From the NCBI RefSeq assembly GCF_005517195.1, contig NZ_CP040244.1, positions 1,382,001 through 1,446,000 on the forward strand: a stretch of 64,000 nucleotides of DNA. Reading direction: 5' to 3'. Position 1 is the stretch's first letter; each line of letters starts with the position of its first letter. Under the pieces are notes generated by a model. The model made no database searches. It was not told the origin of the DNA and was given only the letters and a program-made list of their open reading frames with translations. Source of the stretch: Streptomyces vilmorinianum (GTDB lineage Bacteria > Actinomycetota > Actinomycetes > Streptomycetales > Streptomycetaceae). Both the position numbers and the translations under genes were made by a program. Below, in pieces: positions 18,828 to 27,902 of this stretch.

Positions 18828-19964
18828 ATGATGGAGCGCATGCTCCGTCTCAGCTGCGTGGACCGGTGGGCCGCATCGCCGCGCGCCCTGGACGTCATCG
18901 CCGCGCTGAGCGCCTTCGTGCTGATGTTCCTGGACGTGCCAGGGCTCGACCGTTCCACCGACAACCCGCTGAACGGGTTCACCGCGACGCTCGTGCTCGC
19001 GGCGGGCGCGGCCACGCTGGTGCTGCGGCGCAGGGCGCCCTGGGTGCCGTACGTCGTGGCGCTGTTCCTGATGGGCTGGCTGCACGAACTGACGATGATT
19101 CAGTTCGCGCTGTACTCGCTGGGTCGTTTCCGGGGCCGGCGGGTCGCGGTCCTCGCGACCGTGCTGTACGTCGCCACCGCGTACACCTTGTTCCACACCT
19201 CCCTCTGGCCCGTTCCGCACGGCGACGAGCTCAGCGACTTCCTGAGCCTCGTGATCCCGATCGGGGTCCTCGCCTCGGCCGTCGGCATCGCCGCGTACCG
19301 GCAGGACCTGGTCCGCGCCCTGGAGTGCCAGCGCGCCGAGGCCGCGGCGCGCCAAGCCGTGCAGGACGAGCGGATCTCGGTCGGCCGGGACGTCCACGAC
19401 CTGGTGGGACGGGAGCTGACGGTGCTCGCCGTACGGGCCGAGGTGCTCGCGGTACGGGCCAGGGGCGAGGAGCACCAGAAGGGCTTCGAGGAGCTCGCGG
19501 ACACCGCGCGGCGGGCCCACCACATGCTGAACGAGACGATCGTGCGGCGGGCGGACGGGGGAGCGGGCACCCCGGGGCTCGAAGGGCTCTGCGCGCTGGC
19601 GGAGGAGAGCGAGCGGATGGGCAGCCCGGTCGCCCTCACGGTCGCCGAGGAGGCGAAGGCGCTGTCGCCGCTGCGGCAGACGGCCGTCCACCGGGTGGTC
19701 CAGGAGTGCCTGACGAACGCGGCCAAGCACGCGCCGGGCCTGCCGGTGACCGTCTCGATCTCGGTGGCCGGCCGCGATCTGCGCATCGAGGTCCGCAACC
19801 CGCTCCCCAAGACCCCGCCGGACCGCGCGCCCGTCTCGACGGGCACGGGCCTGTTCTCCATGGAGGAGCGCGTCACCAGCATGGGCGGCACGCTGTCGGC
19901 CAAGGCCGACGGGGACGTGTACCGGGTGACGGCCCTCCTCCCGACGGGCTTCGCGCGGGCGTAG
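18828..19964 (+). CDS. Orphan sensor histidine kinase (HisKA_3 type)
   Basis: The 378-residue protein has an N-terminal membrane domain of about five helices (residues 20-160), a dimerisation/phosphoacceptor helix with His190 in GRDVHDLVG, and a HATPase_c domain with N-box ECLTNAAKH and G-box GTGLFSMEERVTSMGG. It belongs to the DesK/NarL-partner class. No response-regulator gene is adjacent on either side, so it is an orphan. The usual ARELHD sequence before the His is GRDVHD. ATG 18828 follows GAAGGACC; MetMet and an internal Met at residue 5 are alternative starts. Confidence 0.88.
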   Translation: MMERMLRLSCVDRWAASPRALDVIAALSAFVLMFLDVPGLDRSTDNPLNGFTATLVLAAGAATLVLRRRAPWVPYVVALFLMGWLHELTMIQFALYSLGRFRGRRVAVLATVLYVATAYTLFHTSLWPVPHGDELSDFLSLVIPIGVLASAVGIAAYRQDLVRALECQRAEAAARQAVQDERISVGRDVHDLVGRELTVLAVRAEVLAVRARGEEHQKGFEELADTARRAHHMLNETIVRRADGGAGTPGLEGLCALAEESERMGSPVALTVAEEAKALSPLRQTAVHRVVQECLTNAAKHAPGLPVTVSISVAGRDLRIEVRNPLPKTPPDRAPVSTGTGLFSMEERVTSMGGTLSAKADGDVYRVTALLPTGFARA

Positions 19965-20135
19965 CCCGAGGCGGCCGGCCGGCCGACCGCGGCCGACCGC
20001 GGCCGGCCGCGCCGGCCCGGCGCGTGGGGCGCGTGGGGTGCGTCGGGCGCCTGGGCGCTTCGCCGCGCGGTGAGGCGAACGTCCCGAATGGGGTGGGTCC
20101 CAGGTCCTGTCGGTGCCCCTCCGTAGACTGGGTGC

Positions 20136-21653
20136 GTGAGTGAGCCCCGCGACCCGTTCGACGCCTCCGAAGCATCCGACGCGTTCGACGACATCGTCGA
20201 CGCCGAGACCGACCGTGACCCCGACCTGGCGGTGATCGAGGCCGGCAGCCGCACGCTGCGCGCGCAGGCCGGTCCGCCCCAGGGCGACCCCGTGCCCGCC
20301 CGGCCCGCCGACCCCGAGGTCGACAAGGCGCTGCGCGAGGTGGAGACCGAGCTGGCGACCCGCTGGGGCGAGACCAAGCTGGAGCCCTCGGTGACGCGGA
20401 TCGCGGCGCTGATGGACGTCCTCGGCGAGCCCCAGCGCGCGTACCCCTCGATCCACATCACGGGGACCAACGGCAAGACGTCCACGGCCCGGATGATCGA
20501 GGCCCTGCTCGCCGCGTTCGACCTGCGCACCGGCCGGTACACCTCGCCGCACGTGCAGACGATCACCGAGCGGATCAGCCTGGACGGCGGCCCGATCTCC
20601 GCCGAGCGGTTCATCGAGACGTACGAGGACATCAAGCCGTACGTCGAGCTCGTGGACTCCCGCCAGGAGATCCGGCTCTCCTTCTTCGAGGTCATCACCG
20701 CGATGGCGTACGCGGCCTTCGCCGACGCCCCGGTGGACGTGGCGGTCGTCGAGGTCGGCATGGGCGGCGCCTGGGACGCCACGAACGTCATCGACGCCTC
20801 GGTCGCCGTCGTCACCCCGATCGACCTCGACCACACCGACCGGCTGGGCGAGACCCCGGGCGAGATCGCCGGCGAGAAGTCCGGGATCGTCAAGCAGGGC
20901 GCGACCGTCATCCTGGCCCAGCAGCCGGTCGACGCCGCCCAGGTCATGCTGAAGAAGGCCGTCGAGGTCGACGCCACGGTGGCCCGCGAGGGCATGGAGT
21001 TCGGCATCGTCTCCCGCGACATCGCGGTCGGCGGCCAGCTGCTCACCCTGCGCGGACTCGGCGGCGAGTACGAAGAGATCTTCCTGCCGCTGTACGGCGC
21101 GCACCAGGCGCACAACGCGGCGGTCGCCCTCGCGGCGGTCGAGGCGTTCTTCGGGATCGGCGCGGAGCACGCCCGCACCCTGGACGTCGACACGATCCGC
21201 CGCGCCTTCGCCTCCGTGGCCTCCCCGGGCCGCCTGGAGGTCGTCCGCAGCTCCCCGACGGTGATCCTGGACGCGGCGCACAACCCGGCGGGCGCGCGGG
21301 CGACGGCCGACGGCATCAGTGAGTCGTTCGGCTTCTCCCGGCTCATCGGCGTGGTCTCCACCAGCTCCGACAAGGACGCCAAGGGCCTGCTCGAGGCCTT
21401 CGAGCCGATCTTCGCGGAGGTCGTGATCACGGCGAACTCCAGCCCCCGCGCGACGGACGTGGACGCGCTCGCGGCGCTCGCCGTCGAGGTCTTCGGCGAG
21501 GACCGGGTGGTCGTCGAGCCGCGCCTGGACGACGCCATCGAGGCGGCGATCACTCTCGCGGAGGAAGAGGACGAGTACGCGGGCGCGGGTGTGCTGGTGA
21601 CCGGTTCGATCTTCACGGTCGGGGATGCCCGGCTGCTGCTCGGAAGGCGCTGA
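20136..21653 (+). CDS. folC: Bifunctional folylpolyglutamate / dihydrofolate synthase
   Basis: The 505-residue Mur-ligase-fold enzyme adds glutamate to dihydropteroate and reduced folates. The P-loop GTNGKTS is near residues 109-115, followed by TSPHVQTITERI, GGAWDATNV, TPIDLDHTDRLG and the C-terminal DAAHNPAGA segment. The first 70 residues are an acidic, disordered extension that is common in streptomycetes. GTG 20136 has no Shine-Dalgarno, but TAGACT (20124-20129) lies 6 nt upstream, suggesting leaderless translation. The DUF4233 gene follows 5 bp downstream. Confidence 0.96.
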   Translation: MSEPRDPFDASEASDAFDDIVDAETDRDPDLAVIEAGSRTLRAQAGPPQGDPVPARPADPEVDKALREVETELATRWGETKLEPSVTRIAALMDVLGEPQRAYPSIHITGTNGKTSTARMIEALLAAFDLRTGRYTSPHVQTITERISLDGGPISAERFIETYEDIKPYVELVDSRQEIRLSFFEVITAMAYAAFADAPVDVAVVEVGMGGAWDATNVIDASVAVVTPIDLDHTDRLGETPGEIAGEKSGIVKQGATVILAQQPVDAAQVMLKKAVEVDATVAREGMEFGIVSRDIAVGGQLLTLRGLGGEYEEIFLPLYGAHQAHNAAVALAAVEAFFGIGAEHARTLDVDTIRRAFASVASPGRLEVVRSSPTVILDAAHNPAGARATADGISESFGFSRLIGVVSTSSDKDAKGLLEAFEPIFAEVVITANSSPRATDVDALAALAVEVFGEDRVVVEPRLDDAIEAAITLAEEEDEYAGAGVLVTGSIFTVGDARLLLGRR

Positions 21654-21658
21654 ATCCG

Positions 21659-22036
21659 ATGCGTACGCTCTGTGCCTCGACGCTGATCGGCGAGTTCTTC
21701 GTGATCGGCTTCGCCGGGCTCGTCGCCATGAAGGACGCCAGCCTGTCGACGTCCACGGTCTGGTGGGTCTGCGGCATCGCGATGCTGCTGTCCGTGCTGC
21801 TGTGCGGCATGCTCACCCGGCCGGGCGGTGTCCAGCTCGGCTGGGCGCTGCAGATCGCCCTGATCGCGAGCGGCTTCGTGGTGCCGGTGATGTTCATCCT
21901 CGGCGCGGCCTTCACCGCCCTGTGGTGGGCCTCGATCCACTACGGCGCCAAGATCGACGAGGCGAAGGCCCGCTGGGCGGCCCAGACCGAGGCGCAGGAC
22001 GCGGCGGGGGCCGAGGCGGGGGCCGAGGCGGGCTAG
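21659..22036 (+). CDS. DUF4233 membrane protein
   Basis: The 125-residue protein has four predicted transmembrane helices (about 8-25, 35-52, 60-78, 80-98) and an Ala/Glu-rich C-terminal tail. It begins 5 bp after folC with GGAAGG inside the folC end as Shine-Dalgarno, so it is co-translated with folC. The folC-DUF4233-ndk order is a recurring actinobacterial arrangement. The function is unknown; the context suggests a link to folate or nucleotide metabolism, but only by association. Confidence 0.85.
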   Translation: MRTLCASTLIGEFFVIGFAGLVAMKDASLSTSTVWWVCGIAMLLSVLLCGMLTRPGGVQLGWALQIALIASGFVVPVMFILGAAFTALWWASIHYGAKIDEAKARWAAQTEAQDAAGAEAGAEAG

Positions 22037-22144
22037 GCCCATCGGCTCGCCCCATCGGCAGGGCTTGACGCTGCGTAATCGGCGGCCGTGCGGGCCCTGT
22101 AGCCTCAGAGGCCCGCACACCGTATTTCGTAAGGAGTCTCTACC

Positions 22145-22558
22145 GTGAGCCAGCGCACGCTCGTCCTGCTCAAGCCCGACGCCGTCCGCCGTGGCCTGAT
22201 CGGCGAGATCATCGGCCGTATCGAGCGCAAGGCGGGCTGGACCATCTCCGCGCTCGAACTGCGCGAGCTGAGCCAGGACACGCTGGAGCAGCACTACGGC
22301 GAGCACAAGGGCAAGCCCTTCTACGAGCCGCTGATGGGCTTCATGCAGTCCGGACCGGTCGTCGCCCTGGTCGTCGAGGGCGAGCGCGTCATCGAGGGTC
22401 TGCGGACCCTCGCGGGCCCGACCGACCCGATCGCCGCGGCCCCCGGCTCCATCCGTGGAGATTTCGGGACCATCGTCCGGGAGAACCTGATCCACGCCTC
22501 GGACTCCGAGGAGTCCGCCATTCGGGAACTGAAGATTTTCTTCCCCGGGCTGGCCTGA
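22145..22558 (+). CDS. ndk: Nucleoside diphosphate kinase
   Basis: The 137-residue enzyme transfers gamma-phosphate between nucleoside di- and triphosphates through phospho-His117 in NLIHASDS. TLVLLKPDAV at the N-terminus and GSIRGDF are intact, and the length is typical. The start is GTG 22145, with AAGGAGT 10 bp upstream. Confidence 0.98.
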   Translation: MSQRTLVLLKPDAVRRGLIGEIIGRIERKAGWTISALELRELSQDTLEQHYGEHKGKPFYEPLMGFMQSGPVVALVVEGERVIEGLRTLAGPTDPIAAAPGSIRGDFGTIVRENLIHASDSEESAIRELKIFFPGLA

Positions 22559-22599
22559 CCCGAGGCTGACCCGGTGTCAGCCATCCACAGCAACATCCT

Positions 22600-22628
22600 G
22601 GGGCGACCGACGTAATTTCGGTCGCCCC
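22600..22628. terminator. ndk terminator
   Basis: GGGGCGACCGA (22600-22610) and TCGGTCGCCCC (22618-22628) form a perfect stem with loop CGTAATT, 42 bp after ndk. Confidence 0.75.
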
Positions 22629-22843
22629 CGGGCATATGAACGACACGACCGGGAACGCATCGCAGCGTCCTGTCGTCACCTGTACAGAGGTGGACCACCG
22701 CGCGGTATCCGTGTGGGCGGCACTACGATGGAAAACTCCACGCCGCAGCATCCGAAACACCCACCACCTCGCCGACCTGAGAAGCCGTCAACGCTCCAAT
22801 TGGGAAGGCCCGACGCATCCTCATGGGAAACAAGGGGAACTCA

Positions 22844-23863
22844 ATGTCGTTCATCGGCCGTGACATGGCTGTCGACCTCGGGACCGCCAACACGCTGGTG
22901 TACGTCAGGGGTCGAGGCATCGTTCTGAACGAGCCGTCCGTTGTCGCGATCAACACCAACACCGGCGGCATCCTGGCGGTCGGCGCCGAGGCGAAGAAGA
23001 TGATCGGCCGGACACCCGGCAACATCGTCGCCGTCCGGCCCCTGAAGGACGGCGTGATCGCCGACTTCGAGATCACCGAGCGCATGCTCCGCTACTTCAT
23101 CCTCAAGATCCACAAGCGCCGCTACCTGGCCCGTCCCCGGGTCGTCGTCTGCGTGCCCTCCGGCATCACCGGAGTGGAGCGCCGCGCCGTCATCGAGGCC
23201 TCGACCCAGGCCGGCGCCCGCCAGGTACACATCATCGAGGAGCCCATGGCCGCGGCCATCGGCTCGGGCCTCCCCGTCCACGAGGCCACCGGCAACATGG
23301 TCGTCGACATCGGCGGCGGCACCACCGAGGTCGCCGTGATCTCACTGGGCGGAATCGTCACGGCACAGTCGATCCGGGTGGCCGGCGACGAGCTCGACAA
23401 CGCGATCATCCAGCACATCAAGAAGGAGTACTCGCTCCTCCTCGGTGAGCGCACCGCCGAGCAGATCAAGATCACCATCGGCTCGGCGTACGACCTCGAC
23501 AAGGACGAGCACACCGAGATCCGTGGCCGTGACCTCGTCTCCGGTCTGCCCAAGACCGTGGTCATCTCGGCCGCCGAGGTCCGCAAGGCCATCGAGGAGC
23601 CGGTCAACGCGATCGTCGACGCCGTGAAGACGACGCTCGACAAGTGCCCGCCGGAGCTCTCGGGTGACGTGATGGACCGCGGCATCGTTCTCACGGGTGG
23701 TGGCGCCCTGCTGCGCGGCCTGGACGAGCGGCTGCGCCGCGAGACCGGGATGCCGATCCACATCGCCGAGGACCCGCTGGACTCGGTGGCGCTGGGCTCC
23801 GGCAAGTGCGTGGAGGAGTTCGAGGCCCTGCAGCAGGTCCTGGACGCACAGCCGCGCCGATAA
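22844..23863 (+). CDS. mreB: MreB, actin-like morphogenetic protein
   Basis: The 339-residue actin-fold ATPase polymerises at the membrane and organises wall synthesis. Nucleotide-binding motifs are [20 protein letters not shown] and [12 protein letters not shown] 22844 is preferred because AAGGGGAA lies 4 bp upstream and the protein then begins [14 protein letters not shown] start at 22823 would add seven residues. In Streptomyces MreB acts mainly in spore-wall assembly. It heads the mreB-mreC-mreD-PBP2-rodA cluster but is separated from mreC by a hairpin. Confidence 0.97.
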   Translation: MSFIGRDMAVDLGTANTLVYVRGRGIVLNEPSVVAINTNTGGILAVGAEAKKMIGRTPGNIVAVRPLKDGVIADFEITERMLRYFILKIHKRRYLARPRVVVCVPSGITGVERRAVIEASTQAGARQVHIIEEPMAAAIGSGLPVHEATGNMVVDIGGGTTEVAVISLGGIVTAQSIRVAGDELDNAIIQHIKKEYSLLLGERTAEQIKITIGSAYDLDKDEHTEIRGRDLVSGLPKTVVISAAEVRKAIEEPVNAIVDAVKTTLDKCPPELSGDVMDRGIVLTGGGALLRGLDERLRRETGMPIHIAEDPLDSVALGSGKCVEEFEALQQVLDAQPRR

Positions 23864-23889
23864 CAAGTGCGCAGCTTTTCGCTCGACGT

Positions 23890-23924
23890 CCGCTGTACGG
23901 GTGGCAAGACCCCCCGTACAGCGG
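23890..23924 (+). terminator. Hairpin between mreB and mreC
   Basis: CCGCTGTACGGG (23890-23901) and CCCGTACAGCGG (23913-23924) are perfect 12-bp arms with an 11-nt loop, 26 bp after mreB. It probably ends most mreB transcripts and lowers mreC expression relative to mreB. AT-richer DNA just downstream (TATAAC at 23933) may carry an mreC promoter. Confidence 0.6.
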
Positions 23925-23991
23925 ATCGTTGATATAACGACACAAACCGCACGGAACAACCGAACCAAGAGGAAAGGCACGGCCGCCGCAC

Positions 23992-25011
23992 GTGAGGGAC
24001 ACACGAGAGAGCCGGCTGCTCCTGGTGCTGCTGATCGCCATCGCGTTCGCGCTGATCACGGTGGACATCCGCGGCGGCGAGGAGTCACCGGTCGACGGCG
24101 CCCGGCAGGCAGCCGCCGCGGTCTTCGGGCCGGTCGAGAACGGCGTCGCGGCAGCCGTCGATCCCATCGGCAACGCCATAGGAGCCGTACGGGACTCCGG
24201 CGAGCGGCACAACCGGATCGCCGCCCTGGAACGCGAGAACGCCGCCCTCAAGGCCAAGCTCGGCAGCGACGACCGCAACCGCAGCCGCCTCCGCGAGCTC
24301 GACACCATGCTCAAGACGGCCGGAGCCGGGCAGTACGGCATCAAGGCCGCCGAGGTCATCGCCATAGGAGCGGCCCAGGGCTTCTCCTGGACCGTCACCA
24401 TCGACGCCGGCGCCAACGACGGCATCACGCGGGACATGACCGTGCTCAACGGCGCCGGTCTGGTCGGCCGCGTCACCACCGTCGGCCCCTCCACCTCGAC
24501 CGTGCTCCTCGCCAACGACCCCGACTTCACCGTCGGCACCCGGATGGAGAAGACCGACGAACTCGGCTTCGCCACCGGCCAGGGCGACCGCCCGCTCCTC
24601 GTCCAGCTGCTCAACGGCAAGGCGAAGGTGAAGCCCGGTGACCGGCTCGTCACCTTCGGCTCGCAGGGCGACAAGCCCTTCGTGCCCGGCGTCCCGGTCG
24701 GCGAGATCGTCCGCGTCGACCCGTCCGGCGGCGGCCTGACCCGTAACGTCTACGTCCGCCCGTACGTCGGCTTCACCAAGCTCGACATCGTCGGCGTCGT
24801 CGTCCAGGCCCCGCGCACGGACCCCCGCGACATGGTCCTGCCCCCCAAGCCGAAGCCCGCGCCGACCGTCACCGTCACGGTCACCCCGCCGCCACCGGAC
24901 GGTCAGCAGGCCGGCGATCCGGCCGATCCCCAGCCGGGCAGACCGCAGGACGCGGAACAGGACGCGGGACAGAACGCGGCACGCAACGAAGAGGAGGGAG
25001 TGACACCGTGA
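23992..25011 (+). CDS. mreC: MreC, rod-shape-determining protein
   Basis: The 339-residue bitopic protein has an N-terminal helix (residues 8-25), a short coiled coil (about 77-102, NRIAALERENAALKAKLG) and the paired beta-barrel domain with DAGANDGITRDMTVLNGAGLVG. A Pro/Gln/Asp-rich tail of about 60 residues follows. It bridges the MreB filament to PBP2 and MreD in the wall-synthesis complex. The start is GTG 23992. The stop overlaps the mreD start by 4 bp (GTGA at 25008-25011), implying translational coupling. Confidence 0.95.
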   Translation: MRDTRESRLLLVLLIAIAFALITVDIRGGEESPVDGARQAAAAVFGPVENGVAAAVDPIGNAIGAVRDSGERHNRIAALERENAALKAKLGSDDRNRSRLRELDTMLKTAGAGQYGIKAAEVIAIGAAQGFSWTVTIDAGANDGITRDMTVLNGAGLVGRVTTVGPSTSTVLLANDPDFTVGTRMEKTDELGFATGQGDRPLLVQLLNGKAKVKPGDRLVTFGSQGDKPFVPGVPVGEIVRVDPSGGGLTRNVYVRPYVGFTKLDIVGVVVQAPRTDPRDMVLPPKPKPAPTVTVTVTPPPPDGQQAGDPADPQPGRPQDAEQDAGQNAARNEEEGVTP

Positions 25012-25673
25012 AGTTCAACCGGATTCTGCTCTCCACCACACTCGTCGTGGTCGCCCTGGTCATCCAGGTCTCCGTCCTCGCGCGCCTCCAGCTCCCCGGC
25101 GCCGTACCCGACCTCGTCCTGCTGACCGTCCTGGGCCTCGCACTCGTCTACGGGCCGGTCAGCGGCTCCCTCATCGGCTTCGGGGCCGGCCTCCTCGCCG
25201 ACCTCGCGCCGCCCGCCGACCACGCCGCCGGCCGCTACGCCCTCGTGCTCTGCGTCATCGGCTACCTCGCCGGACTCGCCCGCCCCGACAACGGCCGGCT
25301 CAAGTCCGCCAGCGGCCCGATGGCCGTGGTCGTCGTCGCCGCCGTCGGCACCACCCTGCTGTACGCGGGGGTCGGCGCCCTCGTCGGCGACACGGCCGCC
25401 CGTCACGTCGGCCTCGGCTTCCTGCTGTTCACGGCGGCCGTCTACGACCTCCTCCTCGCGCCGTTCACCGTGCCGCTGATCATGGCCCTTGCCCGGCGCG
25501 CCGAGAACGACCCGCTCGCCGAGGCCACCGCGGGCGGCACCGACGTCGCCTCCGGCTGGCTCTCCTCCGGCACCGGCCTGCGGATCGGCAACCAGCGCGG
25601 CGGCCTGCGCGTCAAGGCCGCCCGCACCAGAGCCTCACGTGCCGGACGCATCAAGGGAGTCAAGCGCCTGTGA
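25008..25673 (+). CDS. mreD: MreD, rod-shape-determining membrane protein
   Basis: The 221-residue protein has about five or six transmembrane segments between residues 5 and 165, including the family-like AVPDLVLLTVLGLALVYGP. The C-terminal 50 residues are basic and cytoplasmic (GLRVKAARTRASRAGRIKG). GTG 25008 overlaps the mreC stop, with GAGGAGGGAG as Shine-Dalgarno. PBP2 follows after 32 bp. Confidence 0.93.
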   Translation: MKFNRILLSTTLVVVALVIQVSVLARLQLPGAVPDLVLLTVLGLALVYGPVSGSLIGFGAGLLADLAPPADHAAGRYALVLCVIGYLAGLARPDNGRLKSASGPMAVVVVAAVGTTLLYAGVGALVGDTAARHVGLGFLLFTAAVYDLLLAPFTVPLIMALARRAENDPLAEATAGGTDVASGWLSSGTGLRIGNQRGGLRVKAARTRASRAGRIKGVKRL

Positions 25674-25705
25674 ACGAGCGACCGTAGCCAGGGGGAACCG
25701 GCAGC

Positions 25706-27898
25706 ATGAGCAACATCCCGGAGACCGGGCGGACACCCAGGGTCCAGATCCGGCTCGTCGTCATCCAGGTCCTCGTCTTCTCCCTCCTGCTCACCCTCGG
25801 CGGACGCCTCTGGTACCTCCAGATCCGCAACGGCAAGGAGTACACCGAGGAGGCCAAGGGCAACGGCGTCCAGCGCGTCGTCCAGCCCGCCGTGCGCGGC
25901 TCCATCCTCGACGCCCGCGGCGTCCCGCTCGCCGACAACGAGACCCGCCTCGTGGTCTCCGCCTCGCGCACCGAGCTGATGAAGATGAAGGACGACGGCA
26001 AGGCCGTCCTCACCCGCCTCGCAGGAGTCCTGGGCATGAAGCCCAAGGACGTCATGGACAAGGTCCGGCTCTGCGACTCCGAGACGCCGCAGCCCTGCTG
26101 GAACGGCTCGCCCTACCAGCCGATCCCGGTCACGGACGAGGCCACCACGCAGCAGGCGCTGACGATCCGGGAGAGCTCCGAGGACTTCCCCGGCATCACC
26201 GCCGAACCCACCGCCGTCCGCCGCTACCCGGCCCTCGGCAACGCCCGCACCGCCCAGGTCCTCGGCTACCTCTCGCCCGTCACCGACGAGGAGATCCAGA
26301 AGGCCAAGGACTCGGAGTCGCCGTTCCTCCGCTCCGACCAGGTCGGCCGCTCCGGCCTTGAACGTACGTACGACAAGGAGTTGCGCGGCAAGGCGGGCGT
26401 CACCTCGTACGAGGTCGACAAGCTCGGCCGCGTCATGGGCCAGACCGAGGCCGACCCGGGCGTGCCCGGCTCCACCCTCGTCACCAGCATCGACGCCCGG
26501 GTCCAGGCCGTCGCCGAGTACGAGCTCCACCAGGCGATGAAGACCGTCCGCCAGGAGACCGACAAGATCACCGGCCGTAAGTACGAGGCCGACGCGGGCG
26601 CCGTCGTCGTCCTGGAGTCCAGGACCGGCCGCGTCGTCGCGATGGCCTCCCAGCCCGACTACGACCCCAACGCCTGGGTCGGCGGCATCTCCGGCAAGGA
26701 CTACGCCGCGCTCACCAGCAAGGAATCCAACTACCCGCTGCTCAACCGGGCCATCCAGGGCCAGTCACCGGCCGGCTCCGTCTTCAAGGTGGTGTCGGCG
26801 AGCGCGGCCGTGCGGGCCGGCTACGACTTCGACGACAAGTACAACTGCAGCGCCTCGTACAGCATGGGCAACCGCAGCTTCGCGAACTTCGAGTCCAAGG
26901 GGCACGGCCCCATCACCCTCGGCGACGCCCTCAAGTTCTCCTGCAACACCGTCTTCTACCGTCTCGGCCACCAGGAGTGGCAGCGCGACGGCGGCCTCAA
27001 GCCGAACAAGAACGCCAACGACTGGTTCTACCGGACCGCCCGTGACTTCGGATTCGGCTCCGAGACCGGCATCGACGTACCGAACGAGGTCAAGGGCCGC
27101 ATCCCGGACCGCCAGTGGAAGAAGAGCTTCTGGGAGGCCAACAAGGACTCCTGGTGCAAGCAGGGCAAGAAGGGCGGCACCTACGTCGAGCAGATCGCCT
27201 ATGAGAGCTGCCTCGAAGGCAACCAGCTGAAGGCCTTCGACAGCATCAACTTCGCCATCGGCCAGGGCGACGTCCTCATCACCCCCATCCAGTTGGCCAC
27301 CGCCTACGCCGCCATCAGCAACGGCGGAACCCTCTACAACCCCACCATCGGCAAGGCCGTGATCAGCCCCGACGGCAAGAAGGTCCAGGAGATCAAGCCG
27401 CAGGCCCACGCCAAGCTGCCCGTCGACGCCGAGACGATCCGCGACCTCGACAAGGGCCTGCGCTCCGTCGTCGAGCCCGGCGGCACCGCCGCCTGGCGGT
27501 TCGGCGGCTGGCCGCAGGACAAGATCCCGATGCACGCCAAGACCGGCACCGCCCAGGTCTACGGCAAGCAGACCACCTCCTGGTTCGCGACCTACACCAA
27601 AGACTTCACGATCGTCATGACGATCTCCCAGGGAGGCACCGGCTCCGGCGCCTCCGGCCCCGCCGTGCGCAACATCTACGACGCCCTCTACGGCCTCGAC
27701 GACGCGGGCAACCAGGACCTCAAGCGCGCCCTGCTGCCCCAGCCGCAGAAGGCGCTGCCGAAGATCCAGCCCGACGGCTTCATCGAGGCGCCCGAGATCA
27801 AGCCGTACGACCCGGAGTCGCAGAAGGTCGACCCCGCCAAGCAGGGCGACGGAGAACTGCCGCTCGCGGGCCCGCCCCCCGTCTGGCAGAGGGACTGA
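25706..27898 (+). CDS. mrdA: Penicillin-binding protein 2 (class B transpeptidase)
   Basis: The 730-residue monofunctional transpeptidase partners RodA in peripheral peptidoglycan synthesis. It has an N-terminal membrane anchor (about 12-32) and a PBP dimerisation domain (RGSILDARGVPLADN). The transpeptidase domain has Ser358 in SVFK (SxxK), Ser412 in SCN (SxN) and Lys612 in KTGTAQ (KTG). A Pro/Lys-rich tail follows. ATG 25706 has AGGGGGAAC upstream. rodA starts 4 bp after the stop. Confidence 0.96.
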   Translation: MSNIPETGRTPRVQIRLVVIQVLVFSLLLTLGGRLWYLQIRNGKEYTEEAKGNGVQRVVQPAVRGSILDARGVPLADNETRLVVSASRTELMKMKDDGKAVLTRLAGVLGMKPKDVMDKVRLCDSETPQPCWNGSPYQPIPVTDEATTQQALTIRESSEDFPGITAEPTAVRRYPALGNARTAQVLGYLSPVTDEEIQKAKDSESPFLRSDQVGRSGLERTYDKELRGKAGVTSYEVDKLGRVMGQTEADPGVPGSTLVTSIDARVQAVAEYELHQAMKTVRQETDKITGRKYEADAGAVVVLESRTGRVVAMASQPDYDPNAWVGGISGKDYAALTSKESNYPLLNRAIQGQSPAGSVFKVVSASAAVRAGYDFDDKYNCSASYSMGNRSFANFESKGHGPITLGDALKFSCNTVFYRLGHQEWQRDGGLKPNKNANDWFYRTARDFGFGSETGIDVPNEVKGRIPDRQWKKSFWEANKDSWCKQGKKGGTYVEQIAYESCLEGNQLKAFDSINFAIGQGDVLITPIQLATAYAAISNGGTLYNPTIGKAVISPDGKKVQEIKPQAHAKLPVDAETIRDLDKGLRSVVEPGGTAAWRFGGWPQDKIPMHAKTGTAQVYGKQTTSWFATYTKDFTIVMTISQGGTGSGASGPAVRNIYDALYGLDDAGNQDLKRALLPQPQKALPKIQPDGFIEAPEIKPYDPESQKVDPAKQGDGELPLAGPPPVWQRD

Positions 27899-27902
27899 CA
27901 CC

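Noticed and set aside
19965..20123. GC-rich tandem GGCCGACCGC repeats before folC as a functional site
   Set aside because: Only two exact copies within low-complexity GC DNA; no symmetry or promoter-like feature, probably slippage.
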